Shown: one piece after another, positions 17,102 through 25,654 of the stretch
Layout: each line of letters begins with the position of its first letter
How positions within the stretch are numbered: the stretch's first letter is position 1
NCBI GenBank assembly: GCA_022844275.1
Contig: JALHMB010000005.1
Span: forward strand, 496,001 to 560,000
From: Hyphomicrobiaceae bacterium
GTDB taxonomy: Bacteria > Pseudomonadota > Alphaproteobacteria > Rhizobiales > Hyphomicrobiaceae
Length of the DNA: 64,000 bases
Direction of reading: 5' to 3'
Made by a program: the position numbers and the translations under genes
The notes under the pieces: model-generated
Database searches by the model: none
What the model was told of the DNA's origin: nothing
The model's input: the letters and a program-made list of their open reading frames with translations, nothing else

Positions 17102-18190
17102 ATGAGCGGTTGGCGCCATCTGCGCGCGAGGACGATCGCCGGTGTGGTTGCCGCGCTGGCCGTTGCTACGTCTCTAGCTGTGCTCGCGCCTTCCACCACA
17201 TTCGTGACGTCCGCCCAGGCGCAGAGCGGCTGGTGGCCTTTTGGCGGTGGCGGGGATGACCGTCCGCCGCCGCGCCGCCTCGAGCCTATGGACCCCACGT
17301 ATCGCCCCCCGCCCCCTTCCAGCTGGGGAGCGCCGCAACAGCGCGAGCCCGGCCCGCCGACGGCGCAAGGCAATATCTGCTTCCAGCTCGAGCAGCGGCT
17401 CGTCGCGGAGGGCCAGCGCGGCAACCAGTCGCGCGATGTCCTGCCGAAGATCGAGGCCGAGATGCGCCAGCTCGATCGCGATGTCCGTGCCGTGCAGCTC
17501 CAGCTCGACCGGGGTGAGTGCTACGAGACGTGGCTGTTCTCGCGCACGCTGAAGCGCAATCGCCAATGCGTAGACATGGCGCAGAGATCCGAAGACTTGC
17601 GGCGCCGGCTGAGCGATCTGGACATTCAGCGCCAGCAGATCATGGGCCAGAGCAGCGGCCGTTCCATGCAGGATGAGATCATTCGCGAGCTGGCGCGCAA
17701 CAATTGCGGGTCGAACTATCAGCAGGAAGCGCGCCGGCGTGGCGGCTCCAACAACCCATTCGGCTCGTTCTTCTGGCAGGATGAGGAGGTGGGTGCACGC
17801 CCGCAGACGCCGACCAATCAGTTCGGGGCACTCCCGTATGCGACCTATCGGACGCTCTGCGTGAGGCTCTGCGACGGCTACTACTTCCCGATCAGTTTCG
17901 CGACGTTGCCGAACCATTTTTCGCGCGATGTGGACGCCTGCCAGTCGCGTTGCGCGGCGCCGACCGAGCTCTACTACCATCAAAATCCAGGTGGAGCGGT
18001 CGAGGAGATGGTGTCGGTTACCGACAACAAGCCCTACACCAGCATCAAGAATGCCTTCCGACATCGGAAGGAGTACGTCGAGGGCTGCTCATGCAAGCAG
18101 GCCGAGTACGTGCCGAGCGCCGGAGAGCCCGCAGAGCGCAAAGCTCAGGCCCCCGAACAGCGTCCGACCCAGGCCAGTCAGCGCCGCTAG
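17102..18190 (+). CDS. DUF2865 domain-containing secreted protein
   Basis: A 362-residue protein with an N-terminal signal sequence (hydrophobic AGVVAALAVATSLAVLAP, cleavage near TSAQAQ at about residue 40) and a Pro-rich linker (about 50-85). A coiled region (about 95-205) is rich in Arg and Gln, with regularly spaced Cys. The C-terminal part contains TLCVRLCDGYYFPIS, CQSRCAAPTELYYH and EGCSCKQ. This Cys-rich pattern is the DUF2865 signature seen across Hyphomicrobiales, and its function is unknown. It is probably periplasmic. GAGG precedes ATG by 7 nt, and it is monocistronic. Confidence 0.85.
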   Translation: MSGWRHLRARTIAGVVAALAVATSLAVLAPSTTFVTSAQAQSGWWPFGGGGDDRPPPRRLEPMDPTYRPPPPSSWGAPQQREPGPPTAQGNICFQLEQRLVAEGQRGNQSRDVLPKIEAEMRQLDRDVRAVQLQLDRGECYETWLFSRTLKRNRQCVDMAQRSEDLRRRLSDLDIQRQQIMGQSSGRSMQDEIIRELARNNCGSNYQQEARRRGGSNNPFGSFFWQDEEVGARPQTPTNQFGALPYATYRTLCVRLCDGYYFPISFATLPNHFSRDVDACQSRCAAPTELYYHQNPGGAVEEMVSVTDNKPYTSIKNAFRHRKEYVEGCSCKQAEYVPSAGEPAERKAQAPEQRPTQASQRR

Positions 18191-18428
18191 AGCGGGGCCA
18201 ATTCTCGTGCAGCGGGTAACAGGCTCGTTATCTCGTCGATTTGCTAAGCCTGTGGTTCAGACGCACCACTCACCCGTGAATCTTAGTCCCGACAGGCGTT
18301 TAGCAATTTGCCCGTATTGCCGTCGGCTCGCTCGGCAGCCTACGCTGCAATAGAAGCGAAAAACGGTTGTCGCAATCCGTGGATTGTAGTCGGCCGATTA
18401 CCCGTATCTGCGTACAGGTGCTTGTATC

Positions 18429-19106
18429 ATGCGTAGCCTAGCCGGCGCCGACAACATCGAGCCGTACCAGCAAGGGGTCCGAGCAGCCGAGCTCGTGAAG
18501 CTCCGACCTATCGGCATCGATGAGTGGTCTGACGTACGCTACGTCCACGGGACATCATTTCGCACATCCATCGCGCCACGCGTCTCCCCTCAATGTGTCG
18601 AAGACTTCATGAGATGGCTCGGTGCGCCGGCGTATGCCGATGGGTTGCGCAGCGCCGACCTGACGGGCGCGTGGCTCGACGGTCAGCTCGCGGGGACAGC
18701 CGGCTGGCGGCCGCTTGACGGCCGCGGACGCGTTGCACGAATCGAGGGGCTGTTCGTACAGCCCCTTTTCGCATTCATGGGCCTTGGCTCTCTACTGCTC
18801 GCCCATGCCGAGGCGCGGGCGCGTCGTGCGGGCTACGCTTGCATCACGGCACTCGCGTCCTCCGTTTCAGCGCCGTTCTTCATGCGCTCGGGCTACGACC
18901 TCTATGCGCAGGGGCCTGGCATGTCGGACTTCCCTGGCGATATGCCGGTGTTCGTCATGCGCAAGCAGGAGAATGTTGTTCGCGACGCCGCCATTAGCTC
19001 CGGCACACATCTGCTAGAGCCGATCGCGGCCGCAGCGGAAGAGATCCATCCAGCATTGATGCGCCCGGAGATGCCGCGAGTTCCTGCGCTCCCGGTAGAG
19101 GAATGA
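18429..19106 (+). CDS. GNAT-family N-acetyltransferase
   Basis: A 225-residue protein whose central part matches the GNAT fold. It contains AGTAGWRPLD, then RIEGLFVQPLFAFMGLGSLLLAHAE as the acetyl-CoA-binding beta4-alpha3, then a beta5 and the FFMRSGYDLYAQGP motif. The canonical Q/R-x-x-G-x-G is degenerate (PLFAFMGLGS), but the geometry is kept. The last 45 residues have no GNAT counterpart. Substrate unknown. AGGTG lies about 8 nt before ATG. It is transcribed towards gltX, with a long terminator hairpin between. Confidence 0.8.
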   Translation: MRSLAGADNIEPYQQGVRAAELVKLRPIGIDEWSDVRYVHGTSFRTSIAPRVSPQCVEDFMRWLGAPAYADGLRSADLTGAWLDGQLAGTAGWRPLDGRGRVARIEGLFVQPLFAFMGLGSLLLAHAEARARRAGYACITALASSVSAPFFMRSGYDLYAQGPGMSDFPGDMPVFVMRKQENVVRDAAISSGTHLLEPIAAAAEEIHPALMRPEMPRVPALPVEE

Positions 19107-19140
19107 TGCTGGATTAAGTGAGCCCGCGGGGGGAGCGGGC

Positions 19141-19190
19141 GGGGGTGAGGGGCGGCGGTCATGTACCGCGTAGGGCCGCCCCTCACCCTC
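19141..19190. terminator. Long hairpin between convergent GNAT and gltX genes
   Basis: The stem GGTGAGGGGCGGC (19144-19156) pairs perfectly with 19175-19187 and extends at least one pair outward. The loop is 18 nt and can itself fold (CGGT/ACCG). It lies between the two convergent stop codons. There is no long T run, so it is a terminator candidate or a dispersed extragenic palindrome. Confidence 0.6.
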
Positions 19191-19197
19191 TCCTGCC

Positions 19198-20568
19198 TTA
19201 GGCAGTTTGCCCCTTGAGTCGAGCTTCGACGCGTGTCCGCCCGATCAGCGGCAGCAAAGCGCGCAGTTCCGGTCCCGCCTCACGTGCCGTGAGTGCAAGT
19301 CTGAGCGGGTGAAACAACGCGCGGCCCTTGATGCCTGTCGCGTCGCGCACGGCAGCCGTCCACGCGCCCCACGTCTCCGCGTTCCAAGGCTCGGGCGGAA
19401 GCAAGCCCGCAGCCGTTGCGCAGAGATTGGCATCCTCGATGCGGGGCGCGAGCGGACCATTCACGACCTCAAGCCACGCGCGCACTTCGCCGAGCGTCGC
19501 GATGTTGCCGCGAACGGCTTCCCAGAATTCGGTCGAAATCGCGAACCCGAGCCCCGCCAGGTGGTCCGCGACGGCGTCCAGTGGCAGCATGTGCAGCAGA
19601 CGCGCATTGAGCGCGCGCAGCTCCGCGATGTCGAAGCGGCCGGGTGCGCGCGAAAGCTTCGCGAGATCGACGCGCGCGGCCAGCTCGTCGAGGCTCGCAT
19701 ATGGCGCGACAGCTTCCGATGTGCCGAGCAGCGCGGCATGGCAGAGTACGGCGAGCGGCTCCAGGCCTTCCGCGCGCAAGCTTTCGACGGAGAGATCGCC
19801 AAGCCGTTTCGACAGCGCCTGTCCATCGGCGCCAATCAGCAGACTGTGATGCGCGAACGTCGGCGCCTCAGCGCCGAGTGCCCCGAAGAGCTGGATCTGC
19901 ACGGCCGAGTTGGTGACGTGATCCTCGCCGCGGATGATGTGCGTGATCGCGAAGTCTAAGTCGTCGACGACGCTCGTGAATGTGTAGAGCGGCGTACCGT
20001 CCGCACGGATCAGGACCGGATCGGAGAGCGAGCCGATGTCCACTGTCTGCTCGCCGCGCACGACATCCTGCCACGTGACGAGCGTCGGCAGTGGCGCGAG
20101 GCCGCGCGAGGGATCAGTGTTCGTCAGGAACAGACGCCAGTGCGGCTTCTCGCCGGCGGCGATGCGCTGGGCGATCTCGTCGGGTGTGAGCTTCAGTGCG
20201 GCGCGATCATAGATCGGCGGCAGGCCACGCGCGCGCTGACGCGCGCGACGGCGGTCGAGCTCATCCTCGCTTTCAAAGCACGGGTATAGGCGACCTGCCT
20301 GCTTGAGCACCGTCGCGGCTGCCTCGTAGCGGGCAAGCCGGTCGGACTGGCGCGCCTCGCGGTCCCATACGAGGCCGAGCCACTTGAGGTCCGCGCGGAT
20401 GGCCTCGGCAAAGGCTTCTGTCGAGCGCGAGCGATCGGTGTCGTCGAGGCGCAGCATGAAGCTGCCGCCGTTGCGGCGCGCGAACAGCCAGTTCAGCACA
20501 GCCGTGCGGATATTTCCGATGTGCAGGCGCCCGGTCGGGCTCGGCGCAAAGCGGACGGAAATGGTCAT
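19198..20568 (-). CDS. gltX: Glutamyl-tRNA synthetase
   Basis: A 456-residue class I synthetase that charges tRNA-Glu (and in many alphaproteobacteria tRNA-Gln for later amidation). The HIGH box appears as HIGN in [17 protein letters not shown]. The KMSKS box is replaced by ALSKRLG (about residue 250). It also has the discriminating RFDDTD-type [10 protein letters not shown] and the [18 protein letters not shown] stretch. It is close to the shorter, LSKR-type GluRS that co-occurs with a second GluRS in Hyphomicrobiales, so another copy elsewhere is likely. It starts at ATG 20568. Confidence 0.93.
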   Translation of the reverse strand: MTISVRFAPSPTGRLHIGNIRTAVLNWLFARRNGGSFMLRLDDTDRSRSTEAFAEAIRADLKWLGLVWDREARQSDRLARYEAAATVLKQAGRLYPCFESEDELDRRRARQRARGLPPIYDRAALKLTPDEIAQRIAAGEKPHWRLFLTNTDPSRGLAPLPTLVTWQDVVRGEQTVDIGSLSDPVLIRADGTPLYTFTSVVDDLDFAITHIIRGEDHVTNSAVQIQLFGALGAEAPTFAHHSLLIGADGQALSKRLGDLSVESLRAEGLEPLAVLCHAALLGTSEAVAPYASLDELAARVDLAKLSRAPGRFDIAELRALNARLLHMLPLDAVADHLAGLGFAISTEFWEAVRGNIATLGEVRAWLEVVNGPLAPRIEDANLCATAAGLLPPEPWNAETWGAWTAAVRDATGIKGRALFHPLRLALTAREAGPELRALLPLIGRTRVEARLKGQTA

Positions 20569-20705
20569 TGCTATTCCACCTTTAGAGCCGATCGTGGCCC
20601 ATCACCGCCGACATAGCACCACAGCGGTCGCCGTCGCACTTCTTTCCGGAGGTCGGGTGGTCAAGCACTGTTGACCGCTTGGGTATTCCGCACCGATAGT
20701 CCGAA

Positions 20706-20984
20706 ATGGTCTTTCACAATATTACCGCACCCTATTCGGCCGTAGAAGTATATCGCTGTCCATGCTGCAGATACCGCACGCTTCATGAGCGTGGCGGCGA
20801 AGAAATCTGCCCGGTTTGCTTTTGGCAGGACGATGGGCAAGACGATCATGATGCAGATGACGTGCGTGGCGGCCCCAATCTCGCGCTATCGCTGAGTAAA
20901 GCCCGTTTCAACTTCGCGGAGTTCGGTGCCTTCGATCGAGCTTGGGTGGGGCACGTGCGATCGCCGACAGATGCGGAACGCTGA
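20706..20984 (+). CDS. CPCC-family cysteine-rich protein
   Basis: A 92-residue protein with the CPCC-domain pattern: YRCPCCRYRTLHERGGEEICPVCFWQDDGQDD, then DADDVRGGPN and a short helix. Four cysteines form two CPxC knuckles that probably bind zinc. The function of the family is unknown. The ATG is not preceded by a strong ribosome site and the first 16 residues are less conserved, so translation could start later. It is convergent with nadE, with only 5 bases between the stops. Confidence 0.85.
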   Translation: MVFHNITAPYSAVEVYRCPCCRYRTLHERGGEEICPVCFWQDDGQDDHDADDVRGGPNLALSLSKARFNFAEFGAFDRAWVGHVRSPTDAER

Positions 20985-20989
20985 ACGCC

Positions 20990-22741
20990 CTACGAAACAT
21001 CACCGCCATCGGCTCGCGGCTGCACGAGTTGCGGCGTGCGCTGGCTCGCGGGTGCTGCTTCCTGCTTCGCGGCCAGATCCTCCCGGAAGCGGTTGGTAAT
21101 CGGGTAGCGACGATCGCGCCCGAAGCTGCGGCTCGAGATCTTCACGCCCGGCGCCGCCTGCCGGCGCTTGTACTCGGCAAGATAGAGCAGGCGCTCGATG
21201 CGCTTCACGGTCTCGGGCGCGTGCCCGCGCGCGATAATTTCGGGGAGCGGCATCTCGTGCTCCACGAGACAGCTAAGGATATCGTCGAGCGCATCGTAGG
21301 GCGGCAGGCTGTCCTGGTCGGTCTGGTTCTCGCGCAGCTCCGCGCTCGGCGCCTTCGTGAGAATGCGCTCGGGAATGACGATGCCACCCGGCCCCTTGCC
21401 GCCGCGCGGCACGTTGGCATTGCGCCAGGCAGCGAGGCGGTAGACCTCCATCTTGTAGAGGTCCTTGATCGGGTTGAAGCCGCCGTTCATGTCGCCATAG
21501 ATCGTCGCGTAGCCGACCGACATCTCGCTCTTGTTGCCGGTCGTCAGCAGCATCGAGCCGTTCTTGTTGGAGATGGCCATCAGCGTCGTGCCGCGGGCGC
21601 GGCTCTGGATGTTCTCCTCCGTCGTGTCCGGCGCGCGATTGCCGAAGACGGGCGCGAGCATCTGGTAGAAGCCGTCGACCGCTGGCGCGATCGGCACCGT
21701 GTCGTAGCGCACGCCGAGTGCATTCGCGCACGCCGCCGCATCAGTGAGGCTGTCGCTCGACGTGTAGCGATAAGGCAGCATCACGCAGTGCACGCGATCG
21801 GCGCCGAACGCGTCCGTTGCCATGGCTGCGACGAGCGCGCTGTCGATACCGCCGGAAAGACCGAGCACCACGCTCGGGAAGCGGTTCTTGTCGACGTAGT
21901 CGCGCAAGCCCAGCACAGAGGCGTGGTAGCCCGCAGCATCCTGCTCCTCGAGGCGCGCGCGGGGACCGCTCTTGCACTGCCAGCCGCTCTCCGTCCGCTC
22001 CCAATGCGTGACGACGAGTGCTTCTTCCCAGTCCGGGAGCTGCACGGCGAGACTCGCATCGGCATTGAGGACGAAGGACGCGCCGTCGAAGACGAGCTCG
22101 TCCTGGCCGCCGATCTGATTGAGATAGGCGAGCGGCAGCCCGGTCTCGGTAACGCGCGCCACCGCGATATTCATGCGGACGTCGATCTTCTTCCAGTCGA
22201 AGGGCGAGCCGTTCGGCACGATGAGCAGCTCGGCGCCGCACTCGGCGAGACATTCCGTGACCTCGTCGGTCCAGATGTCCTCGCAGATGGGCACGCCGAT
22301 CTTGACGCCGCGAAAGTTGATCGGTCCCGGCAGCGGGCCCGGATCGAAAACGCGCTTTTCGTCGAACACGCCGTAGTTCGGGAGGTCCACCTTCAGGCGG
22401 ACGGCAGCGACCTTGCCTTCATCGAGCAGGGCAACGGCGTTGTACACCTTTCCGTCCTCGGGCCAGACGGTGCCGACGAGCACGGCCGGACCGGGTCCGA
22501 GATCGGTGGCGAGTTGCTCGACTGCGGCGCGGCACGCCGCGGCAAACGCCGGCTTGCGCACGAGGTCCTCGGGCGGGTAGCCGCACACGTATAGCTCCGG
22601 CAGCACCAGGAGGTCCGCCCCCTTGCCGGCGGCATCAGCGCGCACGCGGCGAAGCTTCGCCAGGTTGCCGGCGAGGTCGCCGAGAACGGGGTTGAGCTGC
22701 GCAAGCGCAATCGAGAGGGAACGGGCGGGTGCGTTCGACAT
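20990..22741 (-). CDS. nadE: Glutamine-dependent NAD+ synthase
   Basis: Makes NAD+ from deamido-NAD+ using ammonia from glutamine. The 583-residue protein has two domains. The N-terminal nitrilase-type amidase contains Glu in LLVLPELYVCGYP, Lys in RLKVDLPNYGVFDE and Cys in VPICEDIW. The C-terminal synthetase has the PP-loop LGLSGGIDSALVAAMA. Both active sites look complete, and the C-terminus ends in the family's RSFGRDRRYPITNRFRE. I chose ATG 22741 (MSNAPARSLSIALAQLNP); an upstream in-frame Met at 22819 would add 26 unconserved residues. No clear Shine-Dalgarno precedes it. Confidence 0.94.
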   Translation of the reverse strand: MSNAPARSLSIALAQLNPVLGDLAGNLAKLRRVRADAAGKGADLLVLPELYVCGYPPEDLVRKPAFAAACRAAVEQLATDLGPGPAVLVGTVWPEDGKVYNAVALLDEGKVAAVRLKVDLPNYGVFDEKRVFDPGPLPGPINFRGVKIGVPICEDIWTDEVTECLAECGAELLIVPNGSPFDWKKIDVRMNIAVARVTETGLPLAYLNQIGGQDELVFDGASFVLNADASLAVQLPDWEEALVVTHWERTESGWQCKSGPRARLEEQDAAGYHASVLGLRDYVDKNRFPSVVLGLSGGIDSALVAAMATDAFGADRVHCVMLPYRYTSSDSLTDAAACANALGVRYDTVPIAPAVDGFYQMLAPVFGNRAPDTTEENIQSRARGTTLMAISNKNGSMLLTTGNKSEMSVGYATIYGDMNGGFNPIKDLYKMEVYRLAAWRNANVPRGGKGPGGIVIPERILTKAPSAELRENQTDQDSLPPYDALDDILSCLVEHEMPLPEIIARGHAPETVKRIERLLYLAEYKRRQAAPGVKISSRSFGRDRRYPITNRFREDLAAKQEAAPASQRTPQLVQPRADGGDVS

Positions 22742-22846
22742 GGTCGGAAAATAGTGCGAGCCGGGGGCGGGGCGCAACGCAACTCTTGCCCGACGTTGCC
22801 AGCCATGCATCGCCGCCACAGCCGCAACGTGCGTGCTAGGGGTGCG

Positions 22847-23629
22847 TTACCATTCTTTGAGAAGCGCAGCACCGACGATGGCGCCGGCATCGCCGCGCTG
22901 CAGAATGATCGCGCAGCCGTCCGCGCCCGATTGCTTCACCGCATGGTGGGCAATCTTGATGGTCGCCGCCGTGCCGTTCCACACGCCCACGGGCATCCAT
23001 TCGCGTACGACGTTGTGGTAGACGCCGATCTTGCCGACGTTCTCTCCGCGCTTGATCTTAACCTCGACTTCGCGGCGTATCAGGGCGAGCCAGATCGTGG
23101 CCTCGCCGGCCTTGGCCGGATCGCGGGCGGCCTCGAGATCGATGATGATGTGCTCTTTTGCACTACGCACGCGGACACCGACCCGCGCGGGATCGATCTT
23201 CGGCGTCGTTATGGCAATGGCCTTGTCGATATCCGCCTCGCTGGAGCCGAGGACATGCTTAAGGCCGTTGACCACGACCTGCGGCGTGTAGACTCGTCCG
23301 TCGCCGCGGGCCGTGGCGTAGGCGCGCTGGCGGGCGCTAAACTTGGGACTGGCGAGAGTGTCCTTCCAGCCGAGGTAATCCCAGTAGTCCACGGGAAACG
23401 TCAGCGCGACGACATTGGGGCGCTCGGCAAACGTCTTGAGGAGCGTGTCCGCCTGTGGGCAGGAGGAGCAGCCCTGGCTGGTGAAGAGCTCGATGACGGT
23501 TATCGGGGTCTGCGCCGCACTCGGCAGATTTTCGACCTTTTCAGGGCTCGCTGCCGCGACCGGTCCCGCCAGCATCGCGCCGGCCAATGCCAAAGCGACG
23601 TACGTCGGCCATGAAGTCAGCGCGCGCAT
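22847..23629 (-). CDS. DUF1223 domain-containing secreted thioredoxin-like protein
   Basis: A 260-residue protein with a signal peptide (MRALTSWPTYVALALAGAML, cleavage near VAAAS) and a thioredoxin-like fold. The redox motif is ELFTSQGCSSCPQAD (Cys-x-x-Cys at about 54-57). DUF1223 blocks VVALTFPVDYWDYLGWKDT and RVYTPQVVVNG are clear. It is probably periplasmic and possibly a thiol-disulfide protein; no substrate is known. GGAG is 5 nt upstream of ATG 23629. It follows the nadE region on the same strand but is transcribed from its own start. Confidence 0.88.
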   Translation of the reverse strand: MRALTSWPTYVALALAGAMLAGPVAAASPEKVENLPSAAQTPITVIELFTSQGCSSCPQADTLLKTFAERPNVVALTFPVDYWDYLGWKDTLASPKFSARQRAYATARGDGRVYTPQVVVNGLKHVLGSSEADIDKAIAITTPKIDPARVGVRVRSAKEHIIIDLEAARDPAKAGEATIWLALIRREVEVKIKRGENVGKIGVYHNVVREWMPVGVWNGTAATIKIAHHAVKQSGADGCAIILQRGDAGAIVGAALLKEW

Positions 23630-24027
23630 TTCAGCTCCGTCCGGTCGGGCCAGGGGCTTCAGGCGAGCAATGCTGTAAGGCAGCTCGCCGAACGAACGAC
23701 GGCTCGGTGCGTGTAAGCGGTATCGGCATGGCCCAGGATATTGCTCTTTGCCACTTCAATTGCGAGTCACGAATGCTTGACAAATTGGTCCTAGCGGCTG
23801 CTTCCCCCACTTGCAAATTGAATGTCTTAGGTGCGTAACCAGCTTGGAATGTCGCATCTTTCGGTGACGCGCTCGGGCCACATTGTCGCGGTCGAAGCGT
23901 TGCCCCCGAGCCGCTTGCTTGCTCGTCGTTGTCGCAGCGCATCTGGCATTCGTACTGGCTGAAAACGCAACGGCCTGCCGAGGGGCAGGCCGCGCCGTAT
24001 TCGACTCTTCGCCGCATGGACGATTGA
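23630..24027. other. Intergenic region with ldt terminator and probable DUF1223 promoter
   Basis: About 400 bases with no supported gene. Near its right end lies the hairpin terminator of the L,D-transpeptidase gene; the rest should hold the promoter of the DUF1223 gene. Overlapping short frames were judged non-coding. Confidence 0.5.
23962..23992 (-). terminator. Intrinsic terminator of the L,D-transpeptidase gene
   Basis: A 9-bp stem CGGCCTGCC/GGCAGGCCG (23971-23979 with 23984-23992) with loop GAGG. On the minus strand it is followed by TTGCGTTTT. It lies 35 nt downstream of the ldt stop. Confidence 0.75.
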
Positions 24028-24906
24028 TCAGTTGACGGAGGCGTCGTCTTCGGGCGCCGCAGTATTGCTGCTGACTGGCGTCGTCTGCTCCTGCTTCTTC
24101 GAAGCGGGATTGACATTGCCGCTGCGGACCGGGCGCTTCTGCTGGGCACGCTGCTTGGTCGGCTCCGCGCGCTCAGGGCGCTGCCGCGGCGCAGGCTCGT
24201 CGTCCTGGAACCAGGGGAAGACGAAACCAGTCGAGGCGCCTGTCATCTCGCGCGAGCTCGTGCGGTTCACGACGCCGCCGCTGCCGCCCCACGAAGCTGT
24301 CGTCGGCTCCGATGTCGTGTAGCGGTTCCAGGACACAGCGACGCGTGTGCCGACAGGCACGCGATCGTAGAGGTCGATCACGTCCTTATTGTACATGCGG
24401 ATGCAGCCCTTCGAGACCGCCTGACCGATCGACCACGGCGCGTCCGTGCCGTGGATGCGATACATGGTAGCGCCGAGGTAGAGGGCGCGGGCACCCATCG
24501 GGTTCATCGGGTCACCGCCGGGCACGTGCCGCGGTAGCTTGGGGTTCTCACGGAGCATTTCCGCAGTCGGCGTCCACGGTGGATCGACGCGCTTCGAGGA
24601 CACCTGCAGCGTTCCCTGCCAGCGGCTCTGCTCACGCGGAACCGCGATCGGATAGCTGATCGCCTCGCCGGGCTTGGTGACCAGGTAGAGCTTGCGGTCG
24701 CTGAAGCTCACGATGATTTGGCCGGGCCGATGCTGCACGCCGAAACGCACGACTTCCTTGCCGCTGCCGCCGACCTGCTGGCTGCTGCCGCCCCAGAGCC
24801 AGCTCAGGCCTTGCGCCGCGGCTGGGGTCGGTGTCATCGGTGCGAAGGTCGCGAAGGCCAGGGCAGCACTAGCGAGCAATGTGCGGGGGAAAGCGTGGCC
24901 GATCAT
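24028..24906 (-). CDS. L,D-transpeptidase (YkuD domain), secreted
   Basis: A 292-residue cell-wall enzyme that forms 3-3 crosslinks or anchors proteins to peptidoglycan. A signal peptide (LLASAALAFATFAPM, cleavage near PAAAQ) is followed by the YkuD domain (about 55-195). The active-site block IHGTDAPWSIGQAVSKGCIRM holds the catalytic Cys and His. The last 80 residues are a disordered Pro/Gln/Arg-rich tail. I chose ATG 24906 with GGAG 6 nt upstream. Several paralogues per genome are usual in this order, so the specific role is open. Confidence 0.93.
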   Translation of the reverse strand: MIGHAFPRTLLASAALAFATFAPMTPTPAAAQGLSWLWGGSSQQVGGSGKEVVRFGVQHRPGQIIVSFSDRKLYLVTKPGEAISYPIAVPREQSRWQGTLQVSSKRVDPPWTPTAEMLRENPKLPRHVPGGDPMNPMGARALYLGATMYRIHGTDAPWSIGQAVSKGCIRMYNKDVIDLYDRVPVGTRVAVSWNRYTTSEPTTASWGGSGGVVNRTSSREMTGASTGFVFPWFQDDEPAPRQRPERAEPTKQRAQQKRPVRSGNVNPASKKQEQTTPVSSNTAAPEDDASVN

Positions 24907-25544
24907 TTTCTTCTCCGGTCGTCGTTCTTGTTGCCCCCGCATGAGGGCGCGGGCCTCTAGCTCATTTTCTCATGTGCGAGGGGCGAGCCTCGGCACGCAG
25001 TATTCCGTCCCGCAGCGGGCGCAGGATTCTCAACTTTTATGGTGCCCCGTTTTGTTGAACGGACCGTTACGCGTTGTCCGGCTTGTCAGCCTTCCGTAGC
25101 CGCGCAGGCGTTCTCACAACGCACCGTCTAGCCGTGTTGTTGCAGGGTCCCCCGCCAGAGCTTTCGGACGTCCCGCCGTCCGTCGACCGGTCGTGCAATT
25201 TCTGCTTTCTTGCGCGTGCCTGCGCCGGGAAAGCGTGGCTGCTCGAACAATCTGAATGTGGTGGTGATACTGGCGATGCTTCGAAGCAGATGCAATCGCG
25301 CGAGGGCTAATCTGGTCATCACGAAGGCGAGAATGGGCATATTTCAAGGAAAGTGTGGGATTCTCGTCACGTAGCTTCATAGTGATACCCAAATACACGC
25401 AGATCGTTTGTGCACTGATTAGCTCTATCGAGCTCTCCCCGCTCCATAATCTGCACGTGTTGGAAACCTGTGGCCGAGCTGGGGAAAGTCTCCCGCTTCG
25501 GGAGGCTTGCGGCCCTTTTGATCTCTTTTCGTTCTCATTTTTTA
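24907..25544. other. Long intergenic region between ldt and the SOS promoter
   Basis: About 640 bases with no gene I can support. Short minus-strand frames (for example around 25114-25398) are Arg/His-rich and resemble no family. The base composition becomes noticeably more AT-rich from about 25350 towards the SOS promoter. Confidence 0.4.
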
Positions 25545-25584
25545 TTGACAGAAAAGGCGGTCAGGCTTAGAACAAAAAAAGAAC
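25545..25584 (+). promoter_or_regulatory. SOS promoter: sigma70 boxes overlapped by a LexA box
   Basis: TTGACA at 25545-25550, a 17-nt spacer, then TAGAAC at 25568-25573 as the -10 box. Overlapping the -10 is GAAC (25570-25573), seven A residues, and GAAC (25581-25584). GAAC-N7-GAAC is the established alphaproteobacterial LexA operator. LexA bound here would cover the -10 box, so the imuA-imuB-dnaE2 operon should be induced by DNA damage. Confidence 0.88.
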
Positions 25585-25654
25585 TTGGGCGGCCCGGGAA
25601 GAACGGTCCGACCCGCGTAAAGGTGACCATACGCAGTTTTGAAGAGCGTACCCC

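Noticed and set aside
19141-19190. GGGTGAGGGGCGG hairpin as a non-coding RNA gene
   Set aside because: Position between two convergent stops is better explained as a terminator or dispersed palindrome.
20942-22594. 550-codon plus-strand frame opposite nadE
   Set aside because: Exact antisense of nadE in high-GC DNA; composition is typical of a shadow frame.
25114-25398. Minus-strand 94-codon frame upstream of imuA
   Set aside because: Arg/His-rich, no recognised family, no supporting ribosome site.
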